From NCBI RefSeq assembly GCF_020532805.1, contig NZ_MQTQ01000054.1, forward strand, positions 1-64,000: a stretch of DNA of 64,000 nucleotides, read 5' to 3'. The stretch is from Arthrobacter sp. SO5. GTDB lineage: Bacteria; Actinomycetota; Actinomycetes; Actinomycetales; Micrococcaceae. The position numbers and the translations under genes are program-made. Shown here one piece after another: positions 9,189 to 17,043 of this stretch. Every line of letters starts with the position of its first letter. The stretch's first letter is position 1. The notes under the pieces were generated by a model that did no database searches, was not told the origin of the DNA, and saw only the letters and a list, made by a program, of their open reading frames with translations.

Positions 9189-9220
9189 GCTTGCCCGGAC
9201 CGGTGAGGGTACGGGCAAGC
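9189..9220 (-). promoter_or_regulatory. Hairpin in the rpsK-rpoA spacer
   Basis: GCTTGCCCG (9189-9197) pairs perfectly with CGGGCAAGC (9212-9220) around a 14-base loop. It sits between the rpsK stop and the rpoA start. There is no T-tract, so it may adjust rpoA/rplQ levels relative to the upstream ribosomal genes or stabilise an RNA end rather than terminate fully. Confidence 0.5.
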
Positions 9221-9239
9221 TCCGGTGCGCTGGAAAGCC

Positions 9240-9641
9240 TTAGACGCGGCGGCGCTTCGGCGGACGGCAGCCGTTGTGGGCGCTGGGGGTTACATCCTGG
9301 ATGGATCCAACCTCGAGGCCAGCGGCCTGCAGTGAACGGATAGCCGTTTCGCGTCCGGAACCCGGTCCCTTGACGAACACGTCAACCTTGCGCATACCGT
9401 GCTCCTGTGCACGCTTTGCGGCGGCTTCGGCGGCCATCTGGGCAGCGAACGGGGTGGACTTACGTGAGCCCTTGAAGCCAACCTCACCGGACGAAGCCCA
9501 GGAGATGACAGCACCGTTCGGATCCGTGATGGAAACGATGGTGTTGTTAAAGGTGCTCTTGATGTGCGCCTGGCCCAGCGCGATATTCTTCTTGTCCTTC
9601 TTACGCGGCTTGCGAACCGCGCCACGAGTCTTCGGGGGCAT
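9240..9641 (-). CDS. rpsK: 30S ribosomal protein S11
   Basis: S11 forms part of the small-subunit platform near the mRNA exit. The 133-residue protein shows [50 protein letters not shown] and the conserved C-terminus [12 protein letters not shown]. The start is the ATG at 9641, with an aggagaaa site just upstream on the minus strand. It lies 52 bases after rpsM in the alpha operon. Confidence 0.98.
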   Translation of the reverse strand: MPPKTRGAVRKPRKKDKKNIALGQAHIKSTFNNTIVSITDPNGAVISWASSGEVGFKGSRKSTPFAAQMAAEAAAKRAQEHGMRKVDVFVKGPGSGRETAIRSLQAAGLEVGSIQDVTPSAHNGCRPPKRRRV

Positions 9642-9693
9642 TTTTTCTCCTACAGAAAGTTATTGGGGGAAGACCTAGTTAGTCCCTCAGGAC

Positions 9694-10068
9694 CTATCTG
9701 GTCTTCTTCTTGCCTGCGACGGTGCGCTTCGGGCCCTTGCGGGTACGTGCGTTCGTCTTCGTACGCTGTCCGCGCACTGGCAGGCCCTTGCGGTGGCGAA
9801 TACCTTCGTAGCTGCCGATTTCAACCTTGCGGCGGATATCTGCTGCTACTTCGCGGCGAAGGTCACCCTCAACCTTGTAGTTGCCTTCAATGTAGTCACG
9901 AAGCTGGACGAGCTCGGCGTCGGACAGGTCCTTGACCCGAACGTCCGCGCTGATGCCGGTGGCAGCCAGGGTTTCGTGTGCACGGGTCTTGCCCACGCCG
10001 TAGATGTAAGTAAGCGCAATTTCCAACCGCTTTTCGCGGGGAATGTCTACGCCAGCGAGACGAGCCAT
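9694..10068 (-). CDS. rpsM: 30S ribosomal protein S13
   Basis: S13 sits in the small-subunit head and contacts the large subunit and P-site tRNA. The 124-residue protein begins [21 protein letters not shown] and ends with the basic tail [20 protein letters not shown] took the ATG at 10068, which matches the family N-terminus; an upstream in-frame start at 10119 would add 17 unrelated residues. The gap to rpmJ is 174 bases and shows no clear second promoter. Confidence 0.97.
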   Translation of the reverse strand: MARLAGVDIPREKRLEIALTYIYGVGKTRAHETLAATGISADVRVKDLSDAELVQLRDYIEGNYKVEGDLRREVAADIRRKVEIGSYEGIRHRKGLPVRGQRTKTNARTRKGPKRTVAGKKKTR

Positions 10069-10242
10069 AGAGGCAGTGCTCCTTGAATAAACCGGAGGTC
10101 GTAGGCAGTACACCCGCACGGTGCGTGCGGCCCCAGCCTCCGACCGGGGGTTAGCTGTACGGGCTCATACGTCCCAAATCAGCTTGTGCTGCCTTTTATT
10201 TACTTGCGTGGGTTAGCAACCCAGGATTTCCCGAAGGGGAAA

Positions 10243-10356
10243 TTAGCCCTGGCGCTGCTTGTGGCGCGGGTTCTCGCAGATCACCATGACCCGGCCATTA
10301 CGGCGGATCACTTTGCACTTTTCGCAGATCTGCTTGACGCTCGGCTTGACCTTCAT
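10243..10356 (-). CDS. rpmJ: 50S ribosomal protein L36 (zinc-ribbon type)
   Basis: This 37-codon gene encodes [20 protein letters not shown] and continues to the end HKQRQG. It has the zinc-binding set Cys11, Cys14, Cys27 and His32, so it is the zinc-containing form of L36. It lies between infA and rpsM, its usual place. Short as it is, every residue fits the family. Confidence 0.96.
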   Translation of the reverse strand: MKVKPSVKQICEKCKVIRRNGRVMVICENPRHKQRQG

Positions 10357-10424
10357 GGCGTTCCTTTGCGTGTTGCAGTGGTCAGCTGGAACGGCCTTCG
10401 GCTGTTGCCTTGGCCGCCCAGTGT

Positions 10425-10646
10425 TTACTTATAGCGGTAGACGATACGACCACGTGTCAGGTCATACGGGCTCAGCTCCACCACTACCCGGTCCTCAGGG
10501 AGAATCCTGATGTAGTGCTGGCGCATCTTTCCAGAGATGTGTGCCAGAACGATGTGCTTGTTGGTGAGCTCAACGCGAAACATCGCGTTAGGCAGCGCCT
10601 CAGTCACAACGCCCTCGATCTCAATGACCCCGTCCTTCTTGGCCAT
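10425..10646 (-). CDS. infA: Translation initiation factor IF-1
   Basis: IF-1 binds the ribosomal A site during initiation. The 73-residue S1/OB-fold protein begins [20 protein letters not shown] and ends [12 protein letters not shown]. The ATG at 10646 follows a GCGGAGG ribosome binding site. It is the first gene of the infA-rpmJ-rpsM-rpsK-rpoA-rplQ-truA run and lies about 130 bases downstream of a good promoter. Confidence 0.98.
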   Translation of the reverse strand: MAKKDGVIEIEGVVTEALPNAMFRVELTNKHIVLAHISGKMRQHYIRILPEDRVVVELSPYDLTRGRIVYRYK

Positions 10647-10774
10647 ACCCTCCGCTAACTGTTGTTTGCCGCAGCCTGCCGGCTTGCACCGGAAATGACC
10701 GCGGACGTTTTTGATTGATTGGCCGGTGCCTCCCGGCCACAAAAGGGCACAACAGGGCAGACAACCAACACGCA

Positions 10775-10803
10775 ACACTACGCCATTTCGGGCCGAATGT
10801 TAA
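10775..10803 (-). promoter_or_regulatory. Candidate promoter of the infA-rpsM-rpoA operon
   Basis: On the minus strand a -35 TTAACA (10798-10803) and a -10 TAGTGT (10775-10780) are separated by exactly 17 bases. They lie just downstream of the stop of the peptidase gene at 10815 and about 130 bases before infA. Read from sequence only. Confidence 0.6.
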
Positions 10804-10814
10804 ATCCAGCAACA

Positions 10815-11762
10815 CTAGCGCACTATGCCCCCATATGCGGCCATCTCGCCACCGGGAGTGCTGACAGCCCGGGCGTTGGCGATCCCGTCCATGATGGCGA
10901 GGCGGACGACGTCGGCCGCCGCACTCTGCAGGGTGATGAGACTCACCTGCCGGGCCGCTTCGCTGCTGCGGTCCAGGGCGAGCGCTCCGATGGCCAGGCA
11001 GAAGACCGTGTCGCCGTCCGCCAGCGTGTGGCTCGGGTTCAGCGCCCGGGCGAGGCCGGCGTGCGCCGCGGACGCCGTCCGCTTGCACTCGGCCTTGTCC
11101 AGCAAGGCGTTCGTGGCGACGACCGCGAGCGTGGTGTTCAGCGGCGCCGGCTGGTCACCCGCCGGGTGATTGCGCCGGGCCGCATCATCTCCAAACGGCA
11201 GTCCCAGCGCATTAACGACCGCCAGTGCCCCCACGACGACGCCGCCCTCCAAGGTGACGGAGGCCGTCCCCACGCCGCCCTTGTACGTCCCCCGGCCGAT
11301 GGCCGCCCCGGTGCCGGCGCCGACGTTGCCGCGCTCGACGTCGTGCCCGTCTTCCCGGGCCGCGGCGTCAGCGGTAGCCGCATAGCCCATGGCTGCGTCC
11401 GGACGGGCGGCAAAGTCACCGCCCCGGCCCAGGTCGAAGATCGCAGCGGCCGGCACGATCGGCACGACGCCGCCGGGAACGGCGAATCCGCGGCCGTTCT
11501 CCTCGCACCAGCGCTGGGCACCGTGGGCGGCTGCCAGGCCATAGGCGCTTCCGCCGGTGAGGACCACGGCGTCCACGGTGGAAGTCATTGTGGTGGGATC
11601 CAGCGCATCCGTCTCGTGCGTGCCGGGCCCGCCGCCGCGCACGTCCACGGACCCTGTGGTCCCGGCCGGGGGAAGCACGACGGTCACCCCGCTCAGCCAC
11701 CCGCCGTCGGACTTTTGCACATGCCCCACCCGGATTCCGGCGACGTCGGTAATGGCTCCCAT
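10815..11762 (-). CDS. P1-family N-terminal nucleophile peptidase (DmpA/NylC type)
   Basis: This 315-residue protein belongs to the self-processing P1 hydrolases that include L-aminopeptidase/D-esterase DmpA and the nylon-oligomer hydrolase NylC. It has TDVAGIRVGHV near the N-terminus, GTYKGGVGTAS, and the segment PLNTTLAVVATNALLDK. By analogy with NylC, chain cleavage would fall between Asn209 and Thr210, freeing Thr210 as nucleophile. I chose the ATG at 11762, preceded by GGAG and giving the family N-terminus; the frame runs open upstream with no similarity to the family. It is divergent from the ABC importer at 12043. Its true substrate cannot be inferred. Confidence 0.85.
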   Translation of the reverse strand: MGAITDVAGIRVGHVQKSDGGWLSGVTVVLPPAGTTGSVDVRGGGPGTHETDALDPTTMTSTVDAVVLTGGSAYGLAAAHGAQRWCEENGRGFAVPGGVVPIVPAAAIFDLGRGGDFAARPDAAMGYAATADAAAREDGHDVERGNVGAGTGAAIGRGTYKGGVGTASVTLEGGVVVGALAVVNALGLPFGDDAARRNHPAGDQPAPLNTTLAVVATNALLDKAECKRTASAAHAGLARALNPSHTLADGDTVFCLAIGALALDRSSEAARQVSLITLQSAAADVVRLAIMDGIANARAVSTPGGEMAAYGGIVR

Positions 11763-12042
11763 GGCTCCATTGTGCGCCTGGACGGCAGCAGAATTCGCGG
11801 AAGCGCAATCAATACACGGCCGGCCCGGACGCGGTATCCATCCAAGGGCTGCCGAGCCGGCAGGAAACCAAACGTTCTGAGGTTCTTCGGCGAACACTGA
11901 ATTAACGCGCACAGAAACCTGGTGCAACAAATCCCCGAGCGGAATCTTTGCGGGGTTCTGCCCACCCGGCGTGTGGTGAAGTGGATGAGATCCCCCATCC
12001 AACCGCCTGCCATCGGCAGGCCCGGATCCGTTAGGGACCCGA

Positions 12043-13002
12043 ATGACTAGACAATTAACCGAGCGGCCGCCTGCCGCGACCGGTCCGGCGGCAACCGCTC
12101 CGGCCGCGCCGCGCCGCGCCGGCTGGTCCGGCAGGAAGCGGCGGGATTTCTTCGTGTTCCTGGCCCTGGCACTGCCCAACCTCGTCCTGATCGCAGTGTT
12201 CACCTACTTGCCGCTCTTCAACAACATCTACTACTCCACGCTGGACTGGACCCTCGGCTCGGCCTCCGCCACCGTGGTGGGTTTCGATAACTACATCTCC
12301 TTCTTCTCGAGCGCCGACGCCGCCAAGGTCCTCGGGACCACCGCGGTGTTCACTCTCGTCACGGTGGGCGGCTCCATGGTGTTGGGCCTCCTGGTTGCCC
12401 TCGCGCTGAATTCCAAGGTCCGGGGAACCACGTTTGCCCGCTCGGCGGTGTTCGCCCCCTACGTACTCAGCGGCGTCGGCGTCGGACTCGTCTGGCTGTT
12501 CATCTTCGACCCGGGCTACGGGGTGCTCGCCTGGCTGCTGCGCGGCATCGGCCAGCAGAGCCCGCAGTGGATCAATGATCCGCAGCTCTCACTTGTCATG
12601 GTGATCATCGTCTACGTCTGGAAGAACCTCGGCTACTGCGCGGTGGTCTACCTGGCCGGCCTGCAGTCGCTCCCGCAGGACGTCATGGAGGCCGCCTCCC
12701 TGGACGGCGCCAACGGCTTCCGTCGGTTCCTGAGCATGTCCGTCCCGCTGCTGTCCCCCACCACCTTCTTCCTGCTCATCACCACGCTGATCAGTTCCCT
12801 GCAGGCGTTCGACCTCATCCGGATCATGACGCCGCTCGGCAACGGGACGTCCACCCTGATCTACGAGGCCTATCTGCAAGCCTTCGGCGCCTTTAACCGG
12901 GCCGGCTACTCGGCGTCCATCTCGGTGGTGCTCTTCGCCATCCTGCTCATCATCACCGTGCTGCAGTTGCGGTTCGTCGAACGGAAGGTGCACTACTCGT
13001 GA
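12043..13002 (+). CDS. Sugar ABC transporter permease, MalF/UgpA type
   Basis: This inner-membrane permease (319 residues) belongs to a carbohydrate importer of the CUT1 class. After a Pro/Ala-rich N-terminus it has six hydrophobic segments. The EAA loop that contacts the ATPase reads EAASLDGANGFRRFLSMSVP. It overlaps the next permease by four bases (12999-13002) and leads a three-gene operon. No ATPase gene is present, which in actinobacteria commonly means a shared MsiK-like ATPase is used. The 280-base gap upstream shows two short hairpin-like repeats but no operator that I can name. Confidence 0.88.
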   Translation: MTRQLTERPPAATGPAATAPAAPRRAGWSGRKRRDFFVFLALALPNLVLIAVFTYLPLFNNIYYSTLDWTLGSASATVVGFDNYISFFSSADAAKVLGTTAVFTLVTVGGSMVLGLLVALALNSKVRGTTFARSAVFAPYVLSGVGVGLVWLFIFDPGYGVLAWLLRGIGQQSPQWINDPQLSLVMVIIVYVWKNLGYCAVVYLAGLQSLPQDVMEAASLDGANGFRRFLSMSVPLLSPTTFFLLITTLISSLQAFDLIRIMTPLGNGTSTLIYEAYLQAFGAFNRAGYSASISVVLFAILLIITVLQLRFVERKVHYS

Positions 13003-13982
13003 GCCTGCTCTCACCCGTCAGCCCCGACCCCGCCGCCGCCGCCGGCCCGTCATCCAGCCGTTCATCCGGCCCGGACGGCGGCGCCCAAGGCGCCCACGGC
13101 GCCCCGGACGCGGATCCCGGGATCCCGCAGCGGCGCGACCGTCCGTTTTCCCGGGCCAACCTGGTCCGGACGATCGCGGGCGGCTACATTCCGCTGATCC
13201 TTGCCACGCTGGTGGTGTTCCTGCCGCTGCTGTGGATGGTCCTGAGCTCCCTCAAGCAGCCCGGCGAGATCATCACCATGGATCTGAAGGTCCTGCCGGA
13301 GAGCCTGAACCTGGAGAACTACCAGACGGCCATGACGACGGTGCCCTTTACCAAGTTCTTCATGAACAGCCTGATTGTCACCGCGGTGGGGGCAACCATC
13401 AAGGTGCTCCTGGCCGTCCTGACTGCCTACGCCCTGGTGTTTGTCCGTTTCCCGCACAAGAACCTCATCTTCGTGCTGGTCCTGGTGGCGCTCATGGTGC
13501 CGCCGCAGGTATCCATCCTCCCCAACTACATCCTGATCGCCGGCCTGGGGGGCAAGAACACCCTGTGGGGCATCATTCTTCCCGGGCTCGGCACCGCCTT
13601 TGGAACGTTCCTGCTGCGCCAGCACTTTATGACGCTGCCCGCCTCCATCCTGGAAGCCGCCGAGATCGACGGAGCCGGCCACTGGCGCAGGCTCTGGCAG
13701 ATTGTGGTCCCCGTTTCCGTGCCGTCAATCGCCACGGTTGCCCTGGTCACGGTGGTCAGTGAGTGGAACGACTACATCTGGCCGCTCATCATCACGGACC
13801 GGCCGGAAACCATGACCCTTCCGGTGGGCCTGACACTGCTGCAGAACTCGGAAGGAAACGGCTCCGGCTGGGGCATCCTGATGGCCGGCGCCGTGCTGGT
13901 GATCGTGCCCATCCTGCTGGTCTTCGCGGCCCTGCAGCGCTACATCGTGGCCGGCCTGACCCAGGGCAGCGTCACCGGGTGA
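12999..13982 (+). CDS. Sugar ABC transporter permease, MalG/UgpE type
   Basis: This is the partner permease of the gene before it (327 residues). A disordered N-terminus of about 45 residues precedes six membrane segments. The EAA loop reads EAAEIDGAGHWRRLWQIVVP. It starts with GTG inside the stop of the upstream permease gene, which implies translational coupling. The substrate is probably a sugar or glycerol-phosphate-like compound, but the specificity lies in the binding protein. Confidence 0.88.
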   Translation: MSLLSPVSPDPAAAAGPSSSRSSGPDGGAQGAHGAPDADPGIPQRRDRPFSRANLVRTIAGGYIPLILATLVVFLPLLWMVLSSLKQPGEIITMDLKVLPESLNLENYQTAMTTVPFTKFFMNSLIVTAVGATIKVLLAVLTAYALVFVRFPHKNLIFVLVLVALMVPPQVSILPNYILIAGLGGKNTLWGIILPGLGTAFGTFLLRQHFMTLPASILEAAEIDGAGHWRRLWQIVVPVSVPSIATVALVTVVSEWNDYIWPLIITDRPETMTLPVGLTLLQNSEGNGSGWGILMAGAVLVIVPILLVFAALQRYIVAGLTQGSVTG

Positions 13983-14079
13983 GGCCGCCCTCCCATTTCC
14001 CCACTTCACCACCGGCACCACAGCACTACCGGCATCACAGGCACCAACCCCCGCGTCAGCATCTTCGAGAGGATCCACC

Positions 14080-15426
14080 ATGGCATTGAACCTAGACCGC
14101 AGGCACTTCCTGGGACTGGCAGGCGCCGGCGCCGGCGCTGCCGCATTGGCGGCCTGCGGAGGCCCCTCCACCGCCGGCAGCCCGGCGGCGTCGGGTGCCG
14201 CCGAGATCGACTTCAGCGGCGTCAAGCCCGCAGCCTCGATCGATTTCTGGACCAACCACCCGGGCAAGTCCCAGGACGTGGAAAAAGCCATGATCGAGAA
14301 GTTCCAGGCGAAATTCCCTGACATCAAGGTGAACCTCGTGACGGCGGGCGCCAACTACGAGGAAATCGCGCAGAAGTTCCAGACGTCGCAGGCAGCCAAG
14401 TCCGGCCTCCCGGGCCTCGTGGTGCTCTCGGACGTCTGGTGGTTCCGTTACTACACCAACGGCAACATCATCCCGCTCGACGGCTTGATCAAGCAGTTGG
14501 ACATCAAGGTGGACGACTTCCAGAAGTCCCTTGTTGCGGACTACAAGTACGCGGACAAGCAGTGGGCGCTCCCCTACGGCCGCTCCACACCGCTGTTCTA
14601 CTACAACAAGGACCATTTCAAGGCCTCAGGGCTGCCGGACCGGGCCCCCAGGACGTGGCAGGAGTTCGGCGAATGGGCGCCCAAGCTCAAGGCAAGCTCC
14701 GGCGCGCAGTACGCCTACATCTATCCTGCGCTGGCCGGCTACGCGGGCTGGACGCTGCAGAACAACCTGTGGGGCTGGAGCGGCAGCTGGTCCGACGGGT
14801 GGACCTTCAACTGCGACTCCACCGAGTCCGTGGCAGCGCTGCAGTGGGCGCAGGACTCCATCTTCAAGGACAAGTGGGCCGGCGTTTCCTCGAAGGAGGC
14901 CGCCGACGACTTCGCAGCAGGCATCACGTCCTCGACAATCTCGTCCACGGGCTCCCTGCTGGGCGTCCTGAAGTCCGCGAAGTTCAACGTCGGCGTCGGG
15001 TTCCTGCCGGGCGGTCCCAAGAATGAAAGCGCCGTCTGCCCCACGGGCGGCGCCGGCCTCGGCATTCCCAGTGGCGTCAGCAAGGAAGTCCAGCTCGCGG
15101 CTGCGATGTTCCTGAAGTTCATGACGGAACCGGAAAACACGGCGGCATTCTCCGCGGCGACCGGCTATATGCCGACCCGCACCTCGGCAGACATGACCGC
15201 GGTGCTGGCCGCAACCCCGCAGATCAAGACGGCCATGGACCAGCTGGCCGCCACGCGGGTCCAGGACAACGCCCGGGTGTTCCTGCCGGGCGCGGATCAG
15301 GAGATGGCCAAGGCCGCCGCTAAGATCCTCACGCAGCAGGGCGACGTCAAGGCGACCATGACCGAGCTCAAGGCCACGCTGGAAGGGATCTACACCAAGG
15401 ACGTGAAGCCGAAGCTCAAGAGCTGA
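14080..15426 (+). CDS. Extracellular solute-binding lipoprotein of the sugar ABC importer
   Basis: This 448-residue protein should capture the substrate outside the membrane and deliver it to the two permeases. The N-terminus has a twin-arginine-like signal (RRHFLGLAG) ending in a lipobox LAAC, so the mature protein would start at lipid-modified Cys26. The rest fits family 1 binding proteins of the UgpB/MalE type (EKFQAKFPDIKVNLV, a Trp/Tyr-rich YPALAGYAGW region). It lies 97 bases after the second permease, and a strong palindrome follows the stop. UgpB-like resemblance is from pattern only; the ligand is not determined. Confidence 0.87.
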   Translation: MALNLDRRHFLGLAGAGAGAAALAACGGPSTAGSPAASGAAEIDFSGVKPAASIDFWTNHPGKSQDVEKAMIEKFQAKFPDIKVNLVTAGANYEEIAQKFQTSQAAKSGLPGLVVLSDVWWFRYYTNGNIIPLDGLIKQLDIKVDDFQKSLVADYKYADKQWALPYGRSTPLFYYNKDHFKASGLPDRAPRTWQEFGEWAPKLKASSGAQYAYIYPALAGYAGWTLQNNLWGWSGSWSDGWTFNCDSTESVAALQWAQDSIFKDKWAGVSSKEAADDFAAGITSSTISSTGSLLGVLKSAKFNVGVGFLPGGPKNESAVCPTGGAGLGIPSGVSKEVQLAAAMFLKFMTEPENTAAFSAATGYMPTRTSADMTAVLAATPQIKTAMDQLAATRVQDNARVFLPGADQEMAKAAAKILTQQGDVKATMTELKATLEGIYTKDVKPKLKS

Positions 15427-15440
15427 CGCCACCCGAATTT

Positions 15441-15497
15441 CCTGGCGACACGAAAAATCCCTGGCGACTCCGGAATTCCGGTGTCGCCAGGGATTTT
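15441..15497. terminator. Bidirectional terminator with a competing third arm
   Basis: Bases 15454-15475 pair with 15476-15497 as an almost perfect palindrome with one mismatch (T15469/T15482), flanked by AAAA and TTTT for use in both directions. It separates the importer operon from the convergent map gene. A second copy of the left arm, CCTGGCGACAC (15441-15451), pairs perfectly with GTGTCGCCAGG (15481-15491), so two exclusive folds are possible. Confidence 0.8.
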
Positions 15498-15529
15498 CTG
15501 CGTCGTGGGCGGATTCGGGCGTCGCCTTC

Positions 15530-16357
15530 TTACGGAATCGGGACAGGCACGACGCCGAGCGGGGCAAGCTTCGCGGCTCCACCGTCGGGCGCCGAGAGCA
15601 CCCAGATGCCCTTTTCGTGGACTGCGACGGAATGTTCCCACTGGCAGGAGCGCTTGCCGTCGGTCGTCACGACGGTCCAGTCATCCGCCAGCACCGCGGT
15701 GTCGATGCTTCCGCGCACCAGCATGGGCTCGATCGCCAGGCACAGCCCCGGCCGGATCTTGGGCCCGCCGTGGCCCGTGCGGTAGTTCGGCACGTCCGGG
15801 GCCATGTGCATCTCGGAGCCGATTCCGTGGCCCACGTAGTCCTCCAGGATCCCCAGTTCCTTACCGGGCACGGAGGAGACGTAGTCGTCCACGGCGTTGC
15901 CGACGTCGCCGACGAACTTCCCGGTGGCGAGGGCCGCGATGCCGTGCCACATCGCCGCCTCGGTAACGTCCGAGAGCCGCTGGTCCTCGGGGTCGGCCGT
16001 GCCTACGATCACGGTCCGGGCCGAGTCGGAGTGCCAGCCGTCCACGATGGCGCCGCCGTCGATCGAGAGGATGTCCCCGTCCTGCAATACACGGTCACCG
16101 GGGATGCCGTGGACCACTTCCTCATTGACCGAGGTGCAGATGGTTGCCGGGAAGCCGTGGTAGCCCAGGAAGTTGGACGTCGCTCCGGCGTCCTTGAGCA
16201 CGGCGGCGAACACGGCGTCGAGGTCCCGGGTGGTCTTGCCGGGGACCGCGGCGGCCACGGCGGCGTCCAGGGCCCGGCTGAGGACCAGCCCGGCCTCCTG
16301 CATGGCGCGCATGTGGGCGTTGGTCTTGTATTCGATGCGGGGCTGGCCGAAGGCCAT
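15530..16357 (-). CDS. map: Type I methionine aminopeptidase
   Basis: This metalloenzyme removes the initiator methionine from new proteins. The 275-residue protein has the pita-bread fold metal ligands in order: Asp in LSIDGGAIVDGWHSDSART (two Asp), His in YVGHGIGSEMH, Glu in LAIEPML and Glu in QWEHSVAVHE. The start is the ATG at 16357, preceded by GAAAGGAAG. It follows adk at a distance, with a hairpin between them, so it may be transcribed partly on its own. It has no long zinc-finger extension, as expected for a bacterial type Ia enzyme. Confidence 0.95.
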   Translation of the reverse strand: MAFGQPRIEYKTNAHMRAMQEAGLVLSRALDAAVAAAVPGKTTRDLDAVFAAVLKDAGATSNFLGYHGFPATICTSVNEEVVHGIPGDRVLQDGDILSIDGGAIVDGWHSDSARTVIVGTADPEDQRLSDVTEAAMWHGIAALATGKFVGDVGNAVDDYVSSVPGKELGILEDYVGHGIGSEMHMAPDVPNYRTGHGGPKIRPGLCLAIEPMLVRGSIDTAVLADDWTVVTTDGKRSCQWEHSVAVHEKGIWVLSAPDGGAAKLAPLGVVPVPIP

Positions 16358-16415
16358 CTGCAGCTTCCTTTCAGTGGGGCCGCGCCGCGTCCGGGGACGT
16401 GCGTGGCCAAATGGC

Positions 16416-16449
16416 TGAGGCCCCTCCCGGTGGTCCGGGAGGGGCCTCA
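16416..16449 (-). terminator. Hairpin downstream of adk
   Basis: A perfect 15-bp GC-rich stem (16416-16430 with 16435-16449) closes a four-base loop 16 bases after the adk stop on the minus strand. No T-tract follows, so some read-through into map is likely. Confidence 0.65.
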
Positions 16450-16464
16450 CAAGTCTTGGGCCGA

Positions 16465-17043
16465 TCAGGCCGACTGGGCCTCTTTGATGGCCTGCATGAC
16501 GCGGTCTGTGACCTCGTCCATGCCGCCGATGCCGTCAACCCGGGTCAGGACGCCGCGGTCGGCATACTTGGCGACCACTGCTTCCGTCTGGCCGTGGTAC
16601 AGGTCCAGGCGGTGGCGGATGACGGCTTCGTTGTCATCCGTGCGTCCCGTTTCCTTGGCGCGGCCCAGCAGGCGCGTGACGAGTTCCTCGTCATCGGCCG
16701 TGAGCTGCAGGACGACGTCGAGCTTCTGGTCGCCGGCCGCCAGGATGTCCTCGAGGTAGTCAACCTGGGCCGTGGTCCGCGGGTAACCGTCCAGGAGGAA
16801 GCCGTTTTCGACGTCGTCCTCGCCGAGGCGCTCACGCACCATCTTGTTCGTCACGCTGTCCGGGACGAAGTCACCGGCATCCATGTATTTCTTGGCTTCG
16901 ATGCCAAGCGGGGTTTCACCCTTGACGTTGGCGCGGAAGATGTCGCCGGTGGAGATCGCGACGACGCCGAGGCGCTCCGAAATACGCTCTGCCTGTGTTC
17001 CCTTCCCGGAGCCGGGGGGTCCGATAATCAACATTCTCGTCAT
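16465..17043 (-). CDS. adk: Adenylate kinase (short-LID form)
   Basis: Adenylate kinase converts ATP plus AMP to two ADP. The 192-residue protein has the P-loop GPPGSGKGTQ, STGDIFR in the AMP-binding region and LDGYPRTTAQ. It lacks the long Cys-containing LID insert of the E. coli type, as is usual in actinobacteria. The ATG at 17043 overlaps the end of secY by four bases, which implies translational coupling. The gene order secY-adk-map is classical. Confidence 0.97.
   Translation of the reverse strand: MTRMLIIGPPGSGKGTQAERISERLGVVAISTGDIFRANVKGETPLGIEAKKYMDAGDFVPDSVTNKMVRERLGEDDVENGFLLDGYPRTTAQVDYLEDILAAGDQKLDVVLQLTADDEELVTRLLGRAKETGRTDDNEAVIRHRLDLYHGQTEAVVAKYADRGVLTRVDGIGGMDEVTDRVMQAIKEAQSA

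Noticed and set aside
11763..12203. Long N-terminal extension of the P1 peptidase frame
   Set aside because: It would overlap the divergent permease start and has no family similarity; the ATG at 11762 has a GGAG site and the family N-terminus.
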